The position numbers and the translations under genes were made by a program. Shown here piece by piece: positions 26,519 to 35,326 of a stretch of DNA of 64,000 nt. The notes under the pieces were generated by a model that saw only the letters and a program-made list of their open reading frames with translations, made no database searches and was not told where the DNA came from. Position 1 is the stretch's first letter; every line of letters starts with the position of its first letter. This DNA is from JBKECP01 sp047974765 (GTDB lineage: Bacteria; Pseudomonadota; Gammaproteobacteria; Pseudomonadales; Halieaceae): positions 1-64,000 of the forward strand of contig JBKECP010000006.1 of assembly GCA_047974765.1 (NCBI GenBank). Reading direction: 5' to 3'.

Positions 26519-27781
26519 ATGTTTGACCGCAGTATGACTATCCAGGGTTTTGACGATGAGATTTTTGCCGCTATTGGCGAAGAGGAGCGTCGTCAGGAAG
26601 AGCACATTGAATTGATTGCCTCTGAAAACTATACCAGCCCGAGGGTGATGCAGGCCCAGGGTACTGTGCTGACCAACAAGTATGCCGAGGGCTACCCGGG
26701 CAAGCGCTACTATGGTGGCTGTGAATATGTGGACGATGCCGAAAGCCTGGCCATTGAGCGTGTCAGGGCTTTGTTCGGCGCCGATTACGCCAATGTTCAG
26801 CCCCACTCTGGTTCTCAGGCCAACGCGGCGGTCTATCAGGCCTTGTGTGCTCCCGGCGATACCGTGCTTGGCATGAGTTTGGCTGAAGGCGGCCACCTGA
26901 CTCACGGTGCCAAGCCCAACTTTTCCGGCAAAATGTACAAGGCCGTCCAGTATGGTCTCAATGCAGCCACCGGTGAAGTGGACTACGAACAGGTGGAGAC
27001 GCTGGCGCTGGAGCACAGGCCAAAGATGATTGTGGCTGGTTTTTCCGCCTATTCCAGAATCATGGACTGGGCCCGTTTTCGGGATATCGCCGACAAGATC
27101 GGCGCCTACCTGATGGTAGACATGGCCCACGTTGCTGGTCTGATCGCCGCTGGTGTTTACCCCAACCCTGTGCCCTATGCCGATGTGGTTACCTCTACCA
27201 CGCACAAAACCTTGCGTGGTCCCCGCGGCGGCATCATTCTGGCTAAAGCCAATGAGGAATTGGAGAAAAAGTTCCAGTCAGCCGTTTTCCCCGGTGGTCA
27301 GGGTGGTCCGCTGATGCATGTCATTGCAGCCAAGGCAGTTAGCTTCAAGGAAGCGGCCAGCCCTGAGTTTGTCGATTACCAGAAGCAGGTGGTGGCCAAT
27401 GCCCGCGCAATGGCCAGAACTTTTATCGAACGGGGCATCGACATTGTTTCTGGTGGTACCGACAACCACCTGATGCTCGTCAACCTGATTGGTAAGCCCT
27501 ACACCGGTAAGGATGCGGATGAGGCACTGGGACGGGCCAATATTACAGTCAACAAAAATGCGGTGCCTAATGATCCGCGTTCACCCTTTATCACTTCCGG
27601 CTTACGTGTGGGTACGCCAGCGATAACCACACGCGGCTTTGGCGAGGCTGAAACGATCGAGCTGACTCACTGGATGTGTGATGTGCTGGCGGCGCTGGAA
27701 GGTGATAGGACCGACGCAGTTGTTGATGAAGTAAAAAGCAAAGTGCTTGAAATCTGCCAGCGCTTTCCAGTCTATCGCTGA
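26519..27781 (+). CDS. glyA: Serine hydroxymethyltransferase
   Basis: 420 residues from ATG 26519 (MFDRSMTIQGFDDEIFAAI), preceded by GGGAG; the longer frame from 26384 is not protein-like. This PLP enzyme interconverts serine plus tetrahydrofolate with glycine plus 5,10-methylene-THF. The PLP lysine is in VTSTTHKTLRGPRGG. Other conserved stretches are HIELIASENYTSP and HSGSQANAAVY. Confidence 0.98.
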   Translation: MFDRSMTIQGFDDEIFAAIGEEERRQEEHIELIASENYTSPRVMQAQGTVLTNKYAEGYPGKRYYGGCEYVDDAESLAIERVRALFGADYANVQPHSGSQANAAVYQALCAPGDTVLGMSLAEGGHLTHGAKPNFSGKMYKAVQYGLNAATGEVDYEQVETLALEHRPKMIVAGFSAYSRIMDWARFRDIADKIGAYLMVDMAHVAGLIAAGVYPNPVPYADVVTSTTHKTLRGPRGGIILAKANEELEKKFQSAVFPGGQGGPLMHVIAAKAVSFKEAASPEFVDYQKQVVANARAMARTFIERGIDIVSGGTDNHLMLVNLIGKPYTGKDADEALGRANITVNKNAVPNDPRSPFITSGLRVGTPAITTRGFGEAETIELTHWMCDVLAALEGDRTDAVVDEVKSKVLEICQRFPVYR

Positions 27782-27858
27782 GTCGACCCTGCTCGGGTGC
27801 CAGTGTATACCATGAAATAAAAAGAATTTTTATACTCCAGGGAGTGTTGTTCAACAAG

Positions 27859-27899
27859 CCCGCCAATCAAACAGAAAAATAATCTGCTGGGTTGGCGGG
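27859..27899. repeat. Hairpin downstream of glyA
   Basis: CCCGCCAA (27859-27866) and TTGGCGGG (27892-27899) are perfect inverted arms around a 25-base loop. There is no T run, so a terminator role is uncertain. It abuts the repeat at 27908. Confidence 0.45.
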
Positions 27900-27907
27900 A
27901 TAATGAA

Positions 27908-28030
27908 CCGCCGCAGGCTGTAAGCCCGCGCGAATCCTGCGAAAATCAAGGGGTTTCACACATTCCGCTGATTTTCAGGGGCGATAATCAAATAGTGAGG
28001 GCTTCATCTATCGGGTTGCCGGGTTAATAA
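27908..28030. repeat. Dispersed structured repeat, copy A
   Basis: About 123 bases aligning with 35117-35238 at roughly 80-85 percent identity by eye. Both carry a GC hairpin (GCAGGCTGTAAGCCCGC here, nearly palindromic). Both also carry a second inverted pair GAAAATCA...TGATTTTC about 28 bases apart, then a tail with TTGCCGGGTTAATAAT. That tail is identical to an arm of the palindrome at 32945-32982. It lies in the 324-base gap between glyA and the oppositely oriented hydroxyacid dehydrogenase. Confidence 0.65.
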
Positions 28031-28105
28031 TGGGCCTGGTTTGTCCGTTATCAAAAGAAAGCCGCTGAGAGACTTTCCTTTATTACATTACGCCAATGGC
28101 ACTGC

Positions 28106-29257
28106 TTAGAGTAAAAAATGCTGAAAATCCGCTGGTGTTTTGCAGCCCAGTTGTTTGGCGACTTGCAGCAACTGAAGTGCAATCATATTGCCGGTATGTA
28201 AGCCGCCCATATTGCCCAGTGCTGCTGCACCATAAACAAACAGGCGGCCAAAGAAGCCCATTCTGGCGCCGCAGGCCAATACTTTGGCCAGGTCGGTTCC
28301 GCTATACAGTCCGCTGTCAAATAATACTTCGATACGATCGCCAACGCTCTCTGTAATGGCCTTGAGGCTGGCAATATGAGACGCCCCTGCATCCAGTTGT
28401 CGACCACCGTGATTTGAAATAACGACGCCATCCATCCCGATATCCGCAGCTATGCGAGCATCTTCAATGCTGTTGATGCCTTTCAGCATGATTTTCCCGG
28501 GCCATTTATCGCGGATAATTTTCAGGCTGTTACTGTCTACTGGTCCCATTACGCTCTTATTCATAAATTCGCGCAGTTGGTCTGTGGGTGTGTTGGCCGG
28601 AATATAAGGTAGCAGGGTTTCCATTTGAGGCTTGCCTGCCTGTGCCGTGGCAGCGAGCCAGGATGGGCGGGCCAACATCTGCAGGATGTTGCGTATCGAC
28701 ATTTTGGGCGGCATAGCCAGACCGTTGCGTATATCCTTGGGGCGATAACCAAAGGTGGGTACATCAACAGTGATCATCAGCTCCTGATAACCTGCTGCTT
28801 GCAGACGATTGAGTAAGTCCTGCCGAACGCTGTCATCCGTCGGGTTGTAAAACTGAAACCAGGCATAACCCTGGCCAATTTCGGCAATGCGCTCCAGGCT
28901 GGCCGAAGACACTGTGCTCAATACATAGGGTATTTTCAGGCTGGCAGCCGCGCCAGCCAGTATTTCAGGTGCTCTTGGCCACATAAGCCCCTGTAGACCA
29001 ACGGGTGCTATACCAAAAGGGTAAGCATAGCTTTTACCAAATAGCTCAATAGATAGATTCGGCTCACAGCGACGATTAAGCAAAGAGCCTCCCAACTCAA
29101 TTTCATCAAGCCACCGCAAATTTGCCGCCAGGCCGCGCTCATCGATGATTCCCCCTTCAAGATAATCAAAGGCAAAACGGGGCATGCGTTTGGCGGCTTT
29201 GGCTTTGAGGTAGCGGGCATGTGAATAGCGTGGATTGAAGTAGTTGTTGTCGAGCAT
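28106..29257 (-). CDS. FMN-dependent 2-hydroxyacid dehydrogenase (LldD/glycolate oxidase family)
   Basis: 383 residues, a TIM-barrel flavoenzyme that oxidises L-2-hydroxyacids (L-lactate to pyruvate, glycolate to glyoxylate, or similar). The family catalytic set is visible: FMN-binding Lys in IMLKGI, His and Arg in VVISNHGGRQLD, a Tyr-containing WFQFYNPTD and ITVDVP. No membrane anchor is evident. It is encoded after the porin in the same direction, 90 bases behind it, so it probably shares the sigma-54 promoter at 30693-30708. With AldA and the PQQ dehydrogenase nearby, L-lactate or glycolate are the best substrate guesses. Confidence 0.87.
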   Translation of the reverse strand: MLDNNYFNPRYSHARYLKAKAAKRMPRFAFDYLEGGIIDERGLAANLRWLDEIELGGSLLNRRCEPNLSIELFGKSYAYPFGIAPVGLQGLMWPRAPEILAGAAASLKIPYVLSTVSSASLERIAEIGQGYAWFQFYNPTDDSVRQDLLNRLQAAGYQELMITVDVPTFGYRPKDIRNGLAMPPKMSIRNILQMLARPSWLAATAQAGKPQMETLLPYIPANTPTDQLREFMNKSVMGPVDSNSLKIIRDKWPGKIMLKGINSIEDARIAADIGMDGVVISNHGGRQLDAGASHIASLKAITESVGDRIEVLFDSGLYSGTDLAKVLACGARMGFFGRLFVYGAAALGNMGGLHTGNMIALQLLQVAKQLGCKTPADFQHFLL

Positions 29258-29347
29258 GGCTAGTCGACCCCAGGTTAAGAATTAGAAGAAAAAGCAGGCT
29301 GGTCATGCGATTTGGCATGAGTAACCTGAAGCCTGGCATCTGCTGTC

Positions 29348-30589
29348 TCAAAAGTGATAGGAGAGTTCTACACTGAACCCGTCCCAGCTTGCTTCATTGT
29401 TGCCATTTGTCTTCAGACCGCCGGAATTTGCTTCTTCAGTTTGCTTTACGTATTCGGCTTTGACAAGAATGTCTTTATCAAACCAGTAGCCTAGCCCAAG
29501 CTGATAACGGTCGAGGATTTCATCATCGTCAATGCCATCTGATTTATTGGATGAGATGGAATAGCGGGCAGTGAGATAAATGGATTCATTAAGATTGATT
29601 TTTGTCGTTATACTGGCGTACTGCATTTTTGCTTCTTTATCCAGGAACTGGCCTGAACCAAAGCCGTTATAGAAGGAATAGTCATCTTTGGCTACGCCGA
29701 AAATACCCTGAAGCATGAAGCGTTCATTTTCATAATGAACATCTATTTGATAAATGCTGGCTTCAATGGCTGGAATCAGTGCAACGTGTGTCGCACGTGT
29801 TGCCGGGCCGCCGGTGGAAAACTCATAATTATCGCCATCACCCAGGCCAATTGATGAATTTACACTGCCGCCGCTATTGAGGATGCAGAGACCTCCATCG
29901 CATTGAGGATCACCCGTTGTTTGAAATATCCCTGCACCAAAGCCGAAGCCGTTGTCCATAATATAGGTGAGATTGGCGCGATAATCATAGCCCGCACCAT
30001 CGCTGAAATCAGAAAAAAAATTGGGTGTTGATACTGACAAATCCCAGTTCAGCTTGCCCGCTCCCATTTCCTTCTTGCCCAGAAACCAGACGCCCTCTTC
30101 AGCCGTGATCATGTCAACGGGCGAATTGCCAATTAATGGATTGGCCTGAACAACGGCGCCATCAGAGTAATATAAAAATGTCATGCTGCCGGGATATGCA
30201 ATCAGATTACCTACGCGAACATTATTGTAATCATTGAGTTTGACATCAACCCAGGCAAGATCCTGTGAAATGGCAAATTTGGTAATACCTGAAAAATCAT
30301 TGGGTTCTTCGGCAAGCTCAGCAAATATACTTATGCGATCAGTCAGTTTGGCACTGATATGAAGAGCATACCGCAAGCGCTGAAAACCGGATTGTGCATC
30401 TTCATCTGAGGGTAAAGCGCTTGCGCCATCCACTTCAAATGCAGACTGCCAGCCCTGTGCTACATAACCTCCGATATGAATTTTTTCATACCATTGTCTA
30501 CTGTCTTTTGCGTTGGATGATGTGCTTGCCGTCACCAATGTCAGGGCAGACGCGATAGAGAAAAGGGCAGTTCCATGATAGCTCTTCAT
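29348..30589 (-). CDS. Outer-membrane porin-like beta-barrel protein
   Basis: 413 residues. It has a signal peptide (ends near SSNAKD), repeated amphipathic beta strands (HIGGYVAQGW, FAELAEEPNDF, RVGNLIAYPG, YLTARYSISSN, QLGLGYWFDK) and a terminal aromatic residue (SVELSYHF), all typical of an outer-membrane barrel. It resembles phosphate-selective/OprO-like or DcaP-like porins, but I cannot assign the subfamily. A sigma-54 promoter lies about 105 bases upstream. It probably admits the substrate of the adjacent oxidation pathway. Confidence 0.75.
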   Translation of the reverse strand: MKSYHGTALFSIASALTLVTASTSSNAKDSRQWYEKIHIGGYVAQGWQSAFEVDGASALPSDEDAQSGFQRLRYALHISAKLTDRISIFAELAEEPNDFSGITKFAISQDLAWVDVKLNDYNNVRVGNLIAYPGSMTFLYYSDGAVVQANPLIGNSPVDMITAEEGVWFLGKKEMGAGKLNWDLSVSTPNFFSDFSDGAGYDYRANLTYIMDNGFGFGAGIFQTTGDPQCDGGLCILNSGGSVNSSIGLGDGDNYEFSTGGPATRATHVALIPAIEASIYQIDVHYENERFMLQGIFGVAKDDYSFYNGFGSGQFLDKEAKMQYASITTKINLNESIYLTARYSISSNKSDGIDDDEILDRYQLGLGYWFDKDILVKAEYVKQTEEANSGGLKTNGNNEASWDGFSVELSYHF

Positions 30590-30692
30590 AACGTTCTCCA
30601 GGATATTTTTATAATTAAATTGCTGTATGCGTTATAAGCACTGCCGCATTGACAATTCTATTGTGTATGCGCAGATGGCTTGCATAGGCTGG

Positions 30693-30708
30693 AGCAATTT
30701 TCCTGCCA
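30693..30708 (-). promoter_or_regulatory. Sigma-54 promoter of the porin/hydroxyacid dehydrogenase genes
   Basis: On the minus strand the sequence reads TGGCAGGAAAATTGCT: consensus TGGCA, GG-N10-GC spacing, and TTGCT at -12. It ends about 105 bases before the porin start codon. Confidence 0.7.
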
Positions 30709-31081
30709 ACATCGATTTAATAGGTTTTTTGGTCGTGATTTTCATGATAAGTCCATGAAAAATAGTGATATTGAAATAATTTTTTTATGTTTGTAAAAAG
30801 TAGCTTAACCGACAGGGCTTGTGGCTGGTGTTGTCAAAAGCAAGCGACATCTGTGTCAGGTGTTTCATGTTTATCGCAACAATATAAATAAATTGAGAAT
30901 ATTTTTTGCTTATTCACAACTGGATTTGGGTAGATAAAAAGCTGCTATTAGTCTGATAGTCAAATAGATCTTATTAATTTATTAAATTGACGCCCTTTCC
31001 TGGTCGTAAAAAAGTGTGATTTTCCTGACCAGTCAAGGGCTTACATTGGCTAAGTCAATGGGCCACACGAGTCGTTTCACC
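30709..31081. other. AT-rich control gap between porin and aldA
   Basis: No gene is seen. The stretch is conspicuously rich in A/T runs (for example around 30775-30800 and 30880-30990), which would suit IHF-type bending between sigma-54 promoters and activator sites. I see no further clear palindrome. Confidence 0.4.
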
Positions 31082-31117
31082 CTGTTAATCCGACAATAAT
31101 TATTGCCGGGTTAACAG
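31082..31117. promoter_or_regulatory. 36-bp palindrome upstream of aldA, putative activator site
   Basis: Right arm TTATTGCCGGGTTAACAG pairs with the left arm CTGTTAATCCGACAATAA at 16 of 18 positions. The core is shared with the perfect palindrome at 32945-32982. It lies 80 bases upstream of the aldA -24 element, a typical distance for an enhancer-binding-protein site. It may instead be part of the dispersed repeat family. Confidence 0.5.
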
Positions 31118-31196
31118 CTTGATAGCTTGAGGATTTTGATGTTCTTTTGATTTTTTGAAAAAGCTATTGTGATGCTTTTTTGAGGCTGGGCTAGGT

Positions 31197-31212
31197 CGGC
31201 ATAAATATTGCT
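31197..31212 (+). promoter_or_regulatory. Sigma-54 promoter of aldA
   Basis: CGGCATAAATATTGCT keeps the invariant GG (31198-31199) and GC (31210-31211) with 10 bases between, and a perfect TTGCT. It is 150 bases before the aldA ATG. Confidence 0.6.
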
Positions 31213-31361
31213 GCATAGGTACTGCTAATGGCATTGCTGTAGTCAATACGATATCGATCAAGCGGGCGTTTATCTGCTCGGTAGTATTTTAAATTATCGT
31301 TGAAGGAATGCAGCAACGGGATTGATTAATAATAACTTGTACACAGCTGATGAGGTAGGTC

Positions 31362-32804
31362 ATGACTAAAACAGTGCAGCAATATTGTAATTTTATTGAT
31401 GGAGAATTTGTCAGTTCATCCTCAAACCGGATTGATGTGTTTAATCCGGCCAATGGAGAAATGCTTGCCGGTATACCTGAAACCAGTATTGATGATGTTG
31501 ATCGTGCTATAAGTGCAGCCAGAAAGGCCCAGCCAGAATGGTCGAAAATTCCGGCTGTTGAACGGGCCGCCTATTTACACAAAATGGCTGTGGCTGTACG
31601 CGAAAATAAGGAGTTTTTTGCCGATATTCTTGTAAAAGAGCAGGGCAAAGTGCGTCAGCTTGCTGAAACTGAGGTTGAAGTGACCGCAGGCTATTTTGAT
31701 TATATGGCAGAGTGGGGGCGTCGTATTGAAGGTGAGATAATTGAAAGTGATCGCCCCAATGAGCATATTTTACTGTTCCGAAAACCTCTGGGCGTAGTTG
31801 CCGGAATACTGCCATGGAATTTTCCATTCTTTCTTGTGGCAAGGAAGCTGGCACCAGCACTGATTACCGGTAATACAGCTGTTATTAAACCAAGTGAGGA
31901 AACACCTATAAATGCGTTTGAATTTGCTCGATGTATCAGCCATATAGGCTTGCCAAAAGGTGTGTTTAATCTGGTTGGTGGCAGTGGGGAAACGGTGGGG
32001 CATCACCTTTCTGGCAGCGATCAGGTGGATATGATTAGCTTTACGGGTAGTGTGTTGACGGGTTCAAGAATTATGGCGTCGGCAGCTACTAATATTACCA
32101 AGGTTAATCTTGAGCTGGGTGGTAAGGCGCCGGCTATTGTTATGAATGATGCCGATATTGATTTGGCCGTCAGGGCGATCAGGGATTCTCGTGTCATTAA
32201 TACCGGGCAGGTATGTAATTGCGTTGAGCGGGTGTATGTACAAAATACAGTTGCTGATGAGTTTTTGGCTAAAATGATTGAGGCCATGAGTAGTACCCGT
32301 TATGGTGATCCTGGTGTGGATAACGATCTGGATATGGGGCCATTGATTAACGGGGCGGCACTTGAGCGGATGGAGGGGGCAGTAAAAACCGCCATAAACC
32401 AGGGGGCTGAGTTGATGCTGGGTGGTCGGCGGGCAGATATGGAGCATGGGTTTCACTATGAACCAACGGTGCTTGGTGGATGCTCCAATAATATGGATAT
32501 TATGCGCAAAGAAATATTTGGTCCGATACTTCCTGTTCAGATATTTTCTGATTTTGAAGAAGCTGTAGCATTGGCAAATGACAGTGACTACGGCCTTACA
32601 TCATCTATATATACCAGCAACCTCAATACAGGAATGATAGCCAGTAAAATGCTTCGCTTTGGTGAAACCTATATTAACAGGGAAAACTTTGAAGCTATAC
32701 AGGGTTTTCATGCCGGTGTACGAAAATCCGGGTTAGGTGGCGCAGATGGTAAACATGGACTTTATGAAAATATGGCAACACATGTTGTTTATATTGATTT
32801 TTAG
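31362..32804 (+). CDS. aldA: Lactaldehyde/glycolaldehyde dehydrogenase (AldA-like)
   Basis: 480 residues, NAD-dependent aldehyde dehydrogenase. From memory it is strikingly close to E. coli AldA across its length, sharing DYMAEW.RR.EGEII.SDRP, GILPWNFPFF, NITKV.LELGGKAPAIVM, SRVIN.GQVCNC.ERVYVQ, SDYGLTSSIYT and FGETYINRENFEA.QGFHAG. The catalytic Cys is in GQVCNC and the general-base Glu in LELGGK. AldA oxidises L-lactaldehyde to L-lactate and glycolaldehyde to glycolate. It has its own sigma-54 promoter and a terminator after it. Confidence 0.9.
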   Translation: MTKTVQQYCNFIDGEFVSSSSNRIDVFNPANGEMLAGIPETSIDDVDRAISAARKAQPEWSKIPAVERAAYLHKMAVAVRENKEFFADILVKEQGKVRQLAETEVEVTAGYFDYMAEWGRRIEGEIIESDRPNEHILLFRKPLGVVAGILPWNFPFFLVARKLAPALITGNTAVIKPSEETPINAFEFARCISHIGLPKGVFNLVGGSGETVGHHLSGSDQVDMISFTGSVLTGSRIMASAATNITKVNLELGGKAPAIVMNDADIDLAVRAIRDSRVINTGQVCNCVERVYVQNTVADEFLAKMIEAMSSTRYGDPGVDNDLDMGPLINGAALERMEGAVKTAINQGAELMLGGRRADMEHGFHYEPTVLGGCSNNMDIMRKEIFGPILPVQIFSDFEEAVALANDSDYGLTSSIYTSNLNTGMIASKMLRFGETYINRENFEAIQGFHAGVRKSGLGGADGKHGLYENMATHVVYIDF

Positions 32805-32875
32805 CGTCGTATATTGGTAATTGACAGGCAGGATGGAAGTCAGAATACTTATTTTAAAGTCTGCTTGTTGTTAAC

Positions 32876-32908
32876 AAAGGGTGTGGTAGTTATACCGTGC
32901 CCTTTTTT
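32876..32908 (+). terminator. Terminator after aldA
   Basis: AAAGGG (32876-32881) pairs with CCCTTT, with further partial pairing GTGGTA/TACCGTG inside, followed by a T run to 32908. This separates aldA from the PQQ dehydrogenase gene. Confidence 0.6.
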
Positions 32909-32944
32909 ATTGGTATCTGCGAAGGTTGTGATAAGCACCTGATT

Positions 32945-32982
32945 ATTATTAACCCGGCAATAATTATTGCCGGGTTAATAAT
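32945..32982. promoter_or_regulatory. 38-bp perfect palindrome upstream of the PQQ dehydrogenase
   Basis: The right arm TTATTGCCGGGTTAATAAT is mirrored exactly by the left arm over 19 bp, with no loop. It is 222 bases upstream of the -24 element of the PQQ dehydrogenase promoter and shares its core with 31082-31117. There is no T run, and aldA already has a terminator. An activator binding site is the favoured reading; a repeat element is the alternative. Confidence 0.55.
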
Positions 32983-33204
32983 TCAAGGGGCAGGTGATAA
33001 AACAACCTGATAATTGTTGCCCGCTGGAACAACTGTCGCATGCGGATAGGTCAACACTGGGGTGTGGCATCGACTTTGTGATGACTGAAAGTTCTGGCAG
33101 CATTTGCCGGTCAGTGTATCGATATTTAAAAAGTACAGATTTTTCAATGGGCTGGAATAAAAAATCAAAAATAAAAACTATAGTCCGAAAGTGCTTTGAT
33201 GGTA

Positions 33205-33220
33205 TGGCATGATGATTGCA
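33205..33220 (+). promoter_or_regulatory. Sigma-54 promoter of the PQQ dehydrogenase
   Basis: TGGCATGATGATTGCA: exact TGGCA, GG-N10-GC spacing and exact TTGCA, the best -24/-12 match in the window. It ends about 97 bases before the start codon. Confidence 0.8.
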
Positions 33221-33316
33221 CTACTTACTGCAGAAGGCGTATTCAAAGATTATGCTGACCATGATACGCAATAGTGATCGCCCAAATACATAATGATAAT
33301 GCGAAGGAGTTTACTC

Positions 33317-35092
33317 ATGCAGCTCAAGATAAATAGTTTACTGGCCACGGCCTGTGTTATCAGTTTGACGCCGCTTGTTGTTAATGCAGCCAATCTGACC
33401 AAGCTTAATAAAGAGATAAAAAACTATAGCCCTGTTACTCAAAAGCGATTGGAAGAGGCTGATCCCAGTGACTGGCTGCTTCCTAAAGGAAACTATGAAG
33501 GCTGGATGTACAGTGAGCTGGATGAAATAAATGCCCGCAATGTCAAGGATTTGAAACTGGTTTGGTCCTACTCCACAAATCTTGATTCAGGGCACGAAGC
33601 ACCAGCAATGGTTAATGACGGAGTAATGTTTGTCAGTACACCCTATAATCACCTGCTTGCGCTCAATGCCAAAACAGGGGAGCTGTACTGGCGTTATGAG
33701 CATGATAATCCCCGTGATTTGAGTGTTATGCACAACACCAACCGGGGTGTCGGGCTCTGGAATGATAAGGTCGTGGTCTCAGCACTGGACGGGACTATCA
33801 ATGTATTGAGTGCTAAAGATGGTCGGCGTCTTTGTCAGTATGATGTGGGTGACTGGAGCGTTGGCGCCTACATTACCTCGGCTCCCATGGTGGTAAATGG
33901 CAAGGCTATGGTTGGGCCTTCCGGTGGTGAGTTTGGTGTGCGTGGTTTTCTTGAGGCTATAGATATTGATAGCTGTAAACCCGCCTGGAAAACCTACAGC
34001 GTTCCCGGCCCTGGACAGCCTGGTCATGAAACCTGGGAGGCAAAAGGCGTGCGGCCTGATGCCTGGAAATACGGCGGCGGCAGCATGTGGATGCCAGGCA
34101 ACTACGATGCCAAAACCGGTCTTTTGTATTGGGGGGTTGGCAATGGTTCCCCTTGGCTGGGTGATCAGCGTCCTGGTGATAATCTCTATGTTGCTTCGGT
34201 GCTGGCGATGAATGCGGGTAGTGGTAGGATCGAAGGACATTATCAATACCACTGGAATGATTCCTGGGATTGGGCGGCGATGAATGCGCCCATGTTGATC
34301 GATCTGAATAATAACAAAGGCAAGAAGGTGAAGGGCCTGTTGACACCTCAGAGAAATGGCTATTTATACTGGCTTGAGCGTGAGAAGGGCGGCGATATTA
34401 ACTATATACAAGGTGTTCCCTATGTTTATAACAACGCCTTCAAGTCACTTGATTCAAAAACAGGACGTCCAACCTACAATAAAAAGCACAAGCCGGTAAC
34501 GGGTAAGCGCGTTGATTACTGTCCGAGTTTATGGGGAGGTAAAAATTTCCCTTATGAAGCTTATAACCCGAAAACCGGTATGGTCTATATCCCGTCTAAT
34601 GACAATCTGTGCAATTCCTTTATTGGTCTTCATCAGGAAGACGTAGAACCTTTGTCTGGTCAATTCTGGGCTGGTATTGATATTCCTGATCTTGAAGTTT
34701 TTGTTCGTGAGCCTGGCAAGACTGTCGGCAAAATGCAGGCCTGGGATATCAATAAGCGCGAAATGGTGTGGTCTCATGATTTTGGCCGAACTATGACCTG
34801 GGGTTCGGTGCTGACAACAGCTGGTGACTTAGTGTTCACCGGTGGTACCAATGATCGCCAGCTGCGGGCTTTCGATGCCAAGACAGGAAAAATTGTCTGG
34901 GAATTCCCCTTGAATTCTACCTCGATTGCGCCACCAACGACCTTTGAAATTGATGGCAAACAATACCTGGCTGTTGTTGCCGGTTATGGAGTTGATCCCG
35001 CCTGGACGAACAGTGTGCTTGCTGAAAAAGATGACAAGTGGATGGCGGACTCTCCCGAGGGTGGCACTATCTGGGTATTTGCTCTTCCCTGA
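33317..35092 (+). CDS. PQQ-dependent periplasmic alcohol dehydrogenase
   Basis: 591 residues from ATG 33317, chosen because AAGGAG lies 8 bases before it and a signal peptide follows (LLATACVISLTPLVVNA). Eight-bladed quinoprotein propeller of the MxaF/ExaA class. Ligands can be aligned to methanol dehydrogenase: Glu205 (GGEFGVRG), Asn276 (GNGSPW), catalytic Asp318 in SWDWAAMN. Residue 320 is Ala, so it should be a calcium rather than a lanthanide enzyme, which would have D-x-D. The vicinal Cys-Cys disulfide near residue 137 is replaced by Val-Met. There is no C-terminal haem domain. The alcohol substrate is unproven; context suggests a short diol. Confidence 0.87.
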   Translation: MQLKINSLLATACVISLTPLVVNAANLTKLNKEIKNYSPVTQKRLEEADPSDWLLPKGNYEGWMYSELDEINARNVKDLKLVWSYSTNLDSGHEAPAMVNDGVMFVSTPYNHLLALNAKTGELYWRYEHDNPRDLSVMHNTNRGVGLWNDKVVVSALDGTINVLSAKDGRRLCQYDVGDWSVGAYITSAPMVVNGKAMVGPSGGEFGVRGFLEAIDIDSCKPAWKTYSVPGPGQPGHETWEAKGVRPDAWKYGGGSMWMPGNYDAKTGLLYWGVGNGSPWLGDQRPGDNLYVASVLAMNAGSGRIEGHYQYHWNDSWDWAAMNAPMLIDLNNNKGKKVKGLLTPQRNGYLYWLEREKGGDINYIQGVPYVYNNAFKSLDSKTGRPTYNKKHKPVTGKRVDYCPSLWGGKNFPYEAYNPKTGMVYIPSNDNLCNSFIGLHQEDVEPLSGQFWAGIDIPDLEVFVREPGKTVGKMQAWDINKREMVWSHDFGRTMTWGSVLTTAGDLVFTGGTNDRQLRAFDAKTGKIVWEFPLNSTSIAPPTTFEIDGKQYLAVVAGYGVDPAWTNSVLAEKDDKWMADSPEGGTIWVFALP

Positions 35093-35116
35093 TACCAACA
35101 CAGGCACTTGGATGTG

Positions 35117-35238
35117 CCGCCGCGGGCTGTAAGCCCGCGCGAGTCTCTGAAAATCAATAGGTTTCACAAATTTCGCTGATTTTCAGGGGCGACAACCAAA
35201 TAGAGAAGGATTCATCTATTTGGCTGCCAGGTTAATAG
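35117..35238. repeat. Dispersed structured repeat, copy B
   Basis: Aligns with 27908-28030 by eye. It has the hairpin GCGGGCTGTAAGCCCGC and the inverted pair GAAAATCA...TGATTTTC, and a diverged tail (CTGCCAGGTTAATAG). It sits in the 234-base gap between the PQQ dehydrogenase and the Rieske gene and could be a mRNA-stabilising or terminating structure. Confidence 0.65.
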
Positions 35239-35326
35239 TATTGCCGGTTATTGCTGATTCTGGCTTCAGGCAGGTTCGGGATCAGCAATACGACTAATAA
35301 TAAATTGAAGAGTGGGTACTCGCGTA

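Noticed and set aside
32945..32982. Palindrome as terminator of aldA
   Set aside because: No T run follows, and a hairpin with a T run already exists at 32876-32908.
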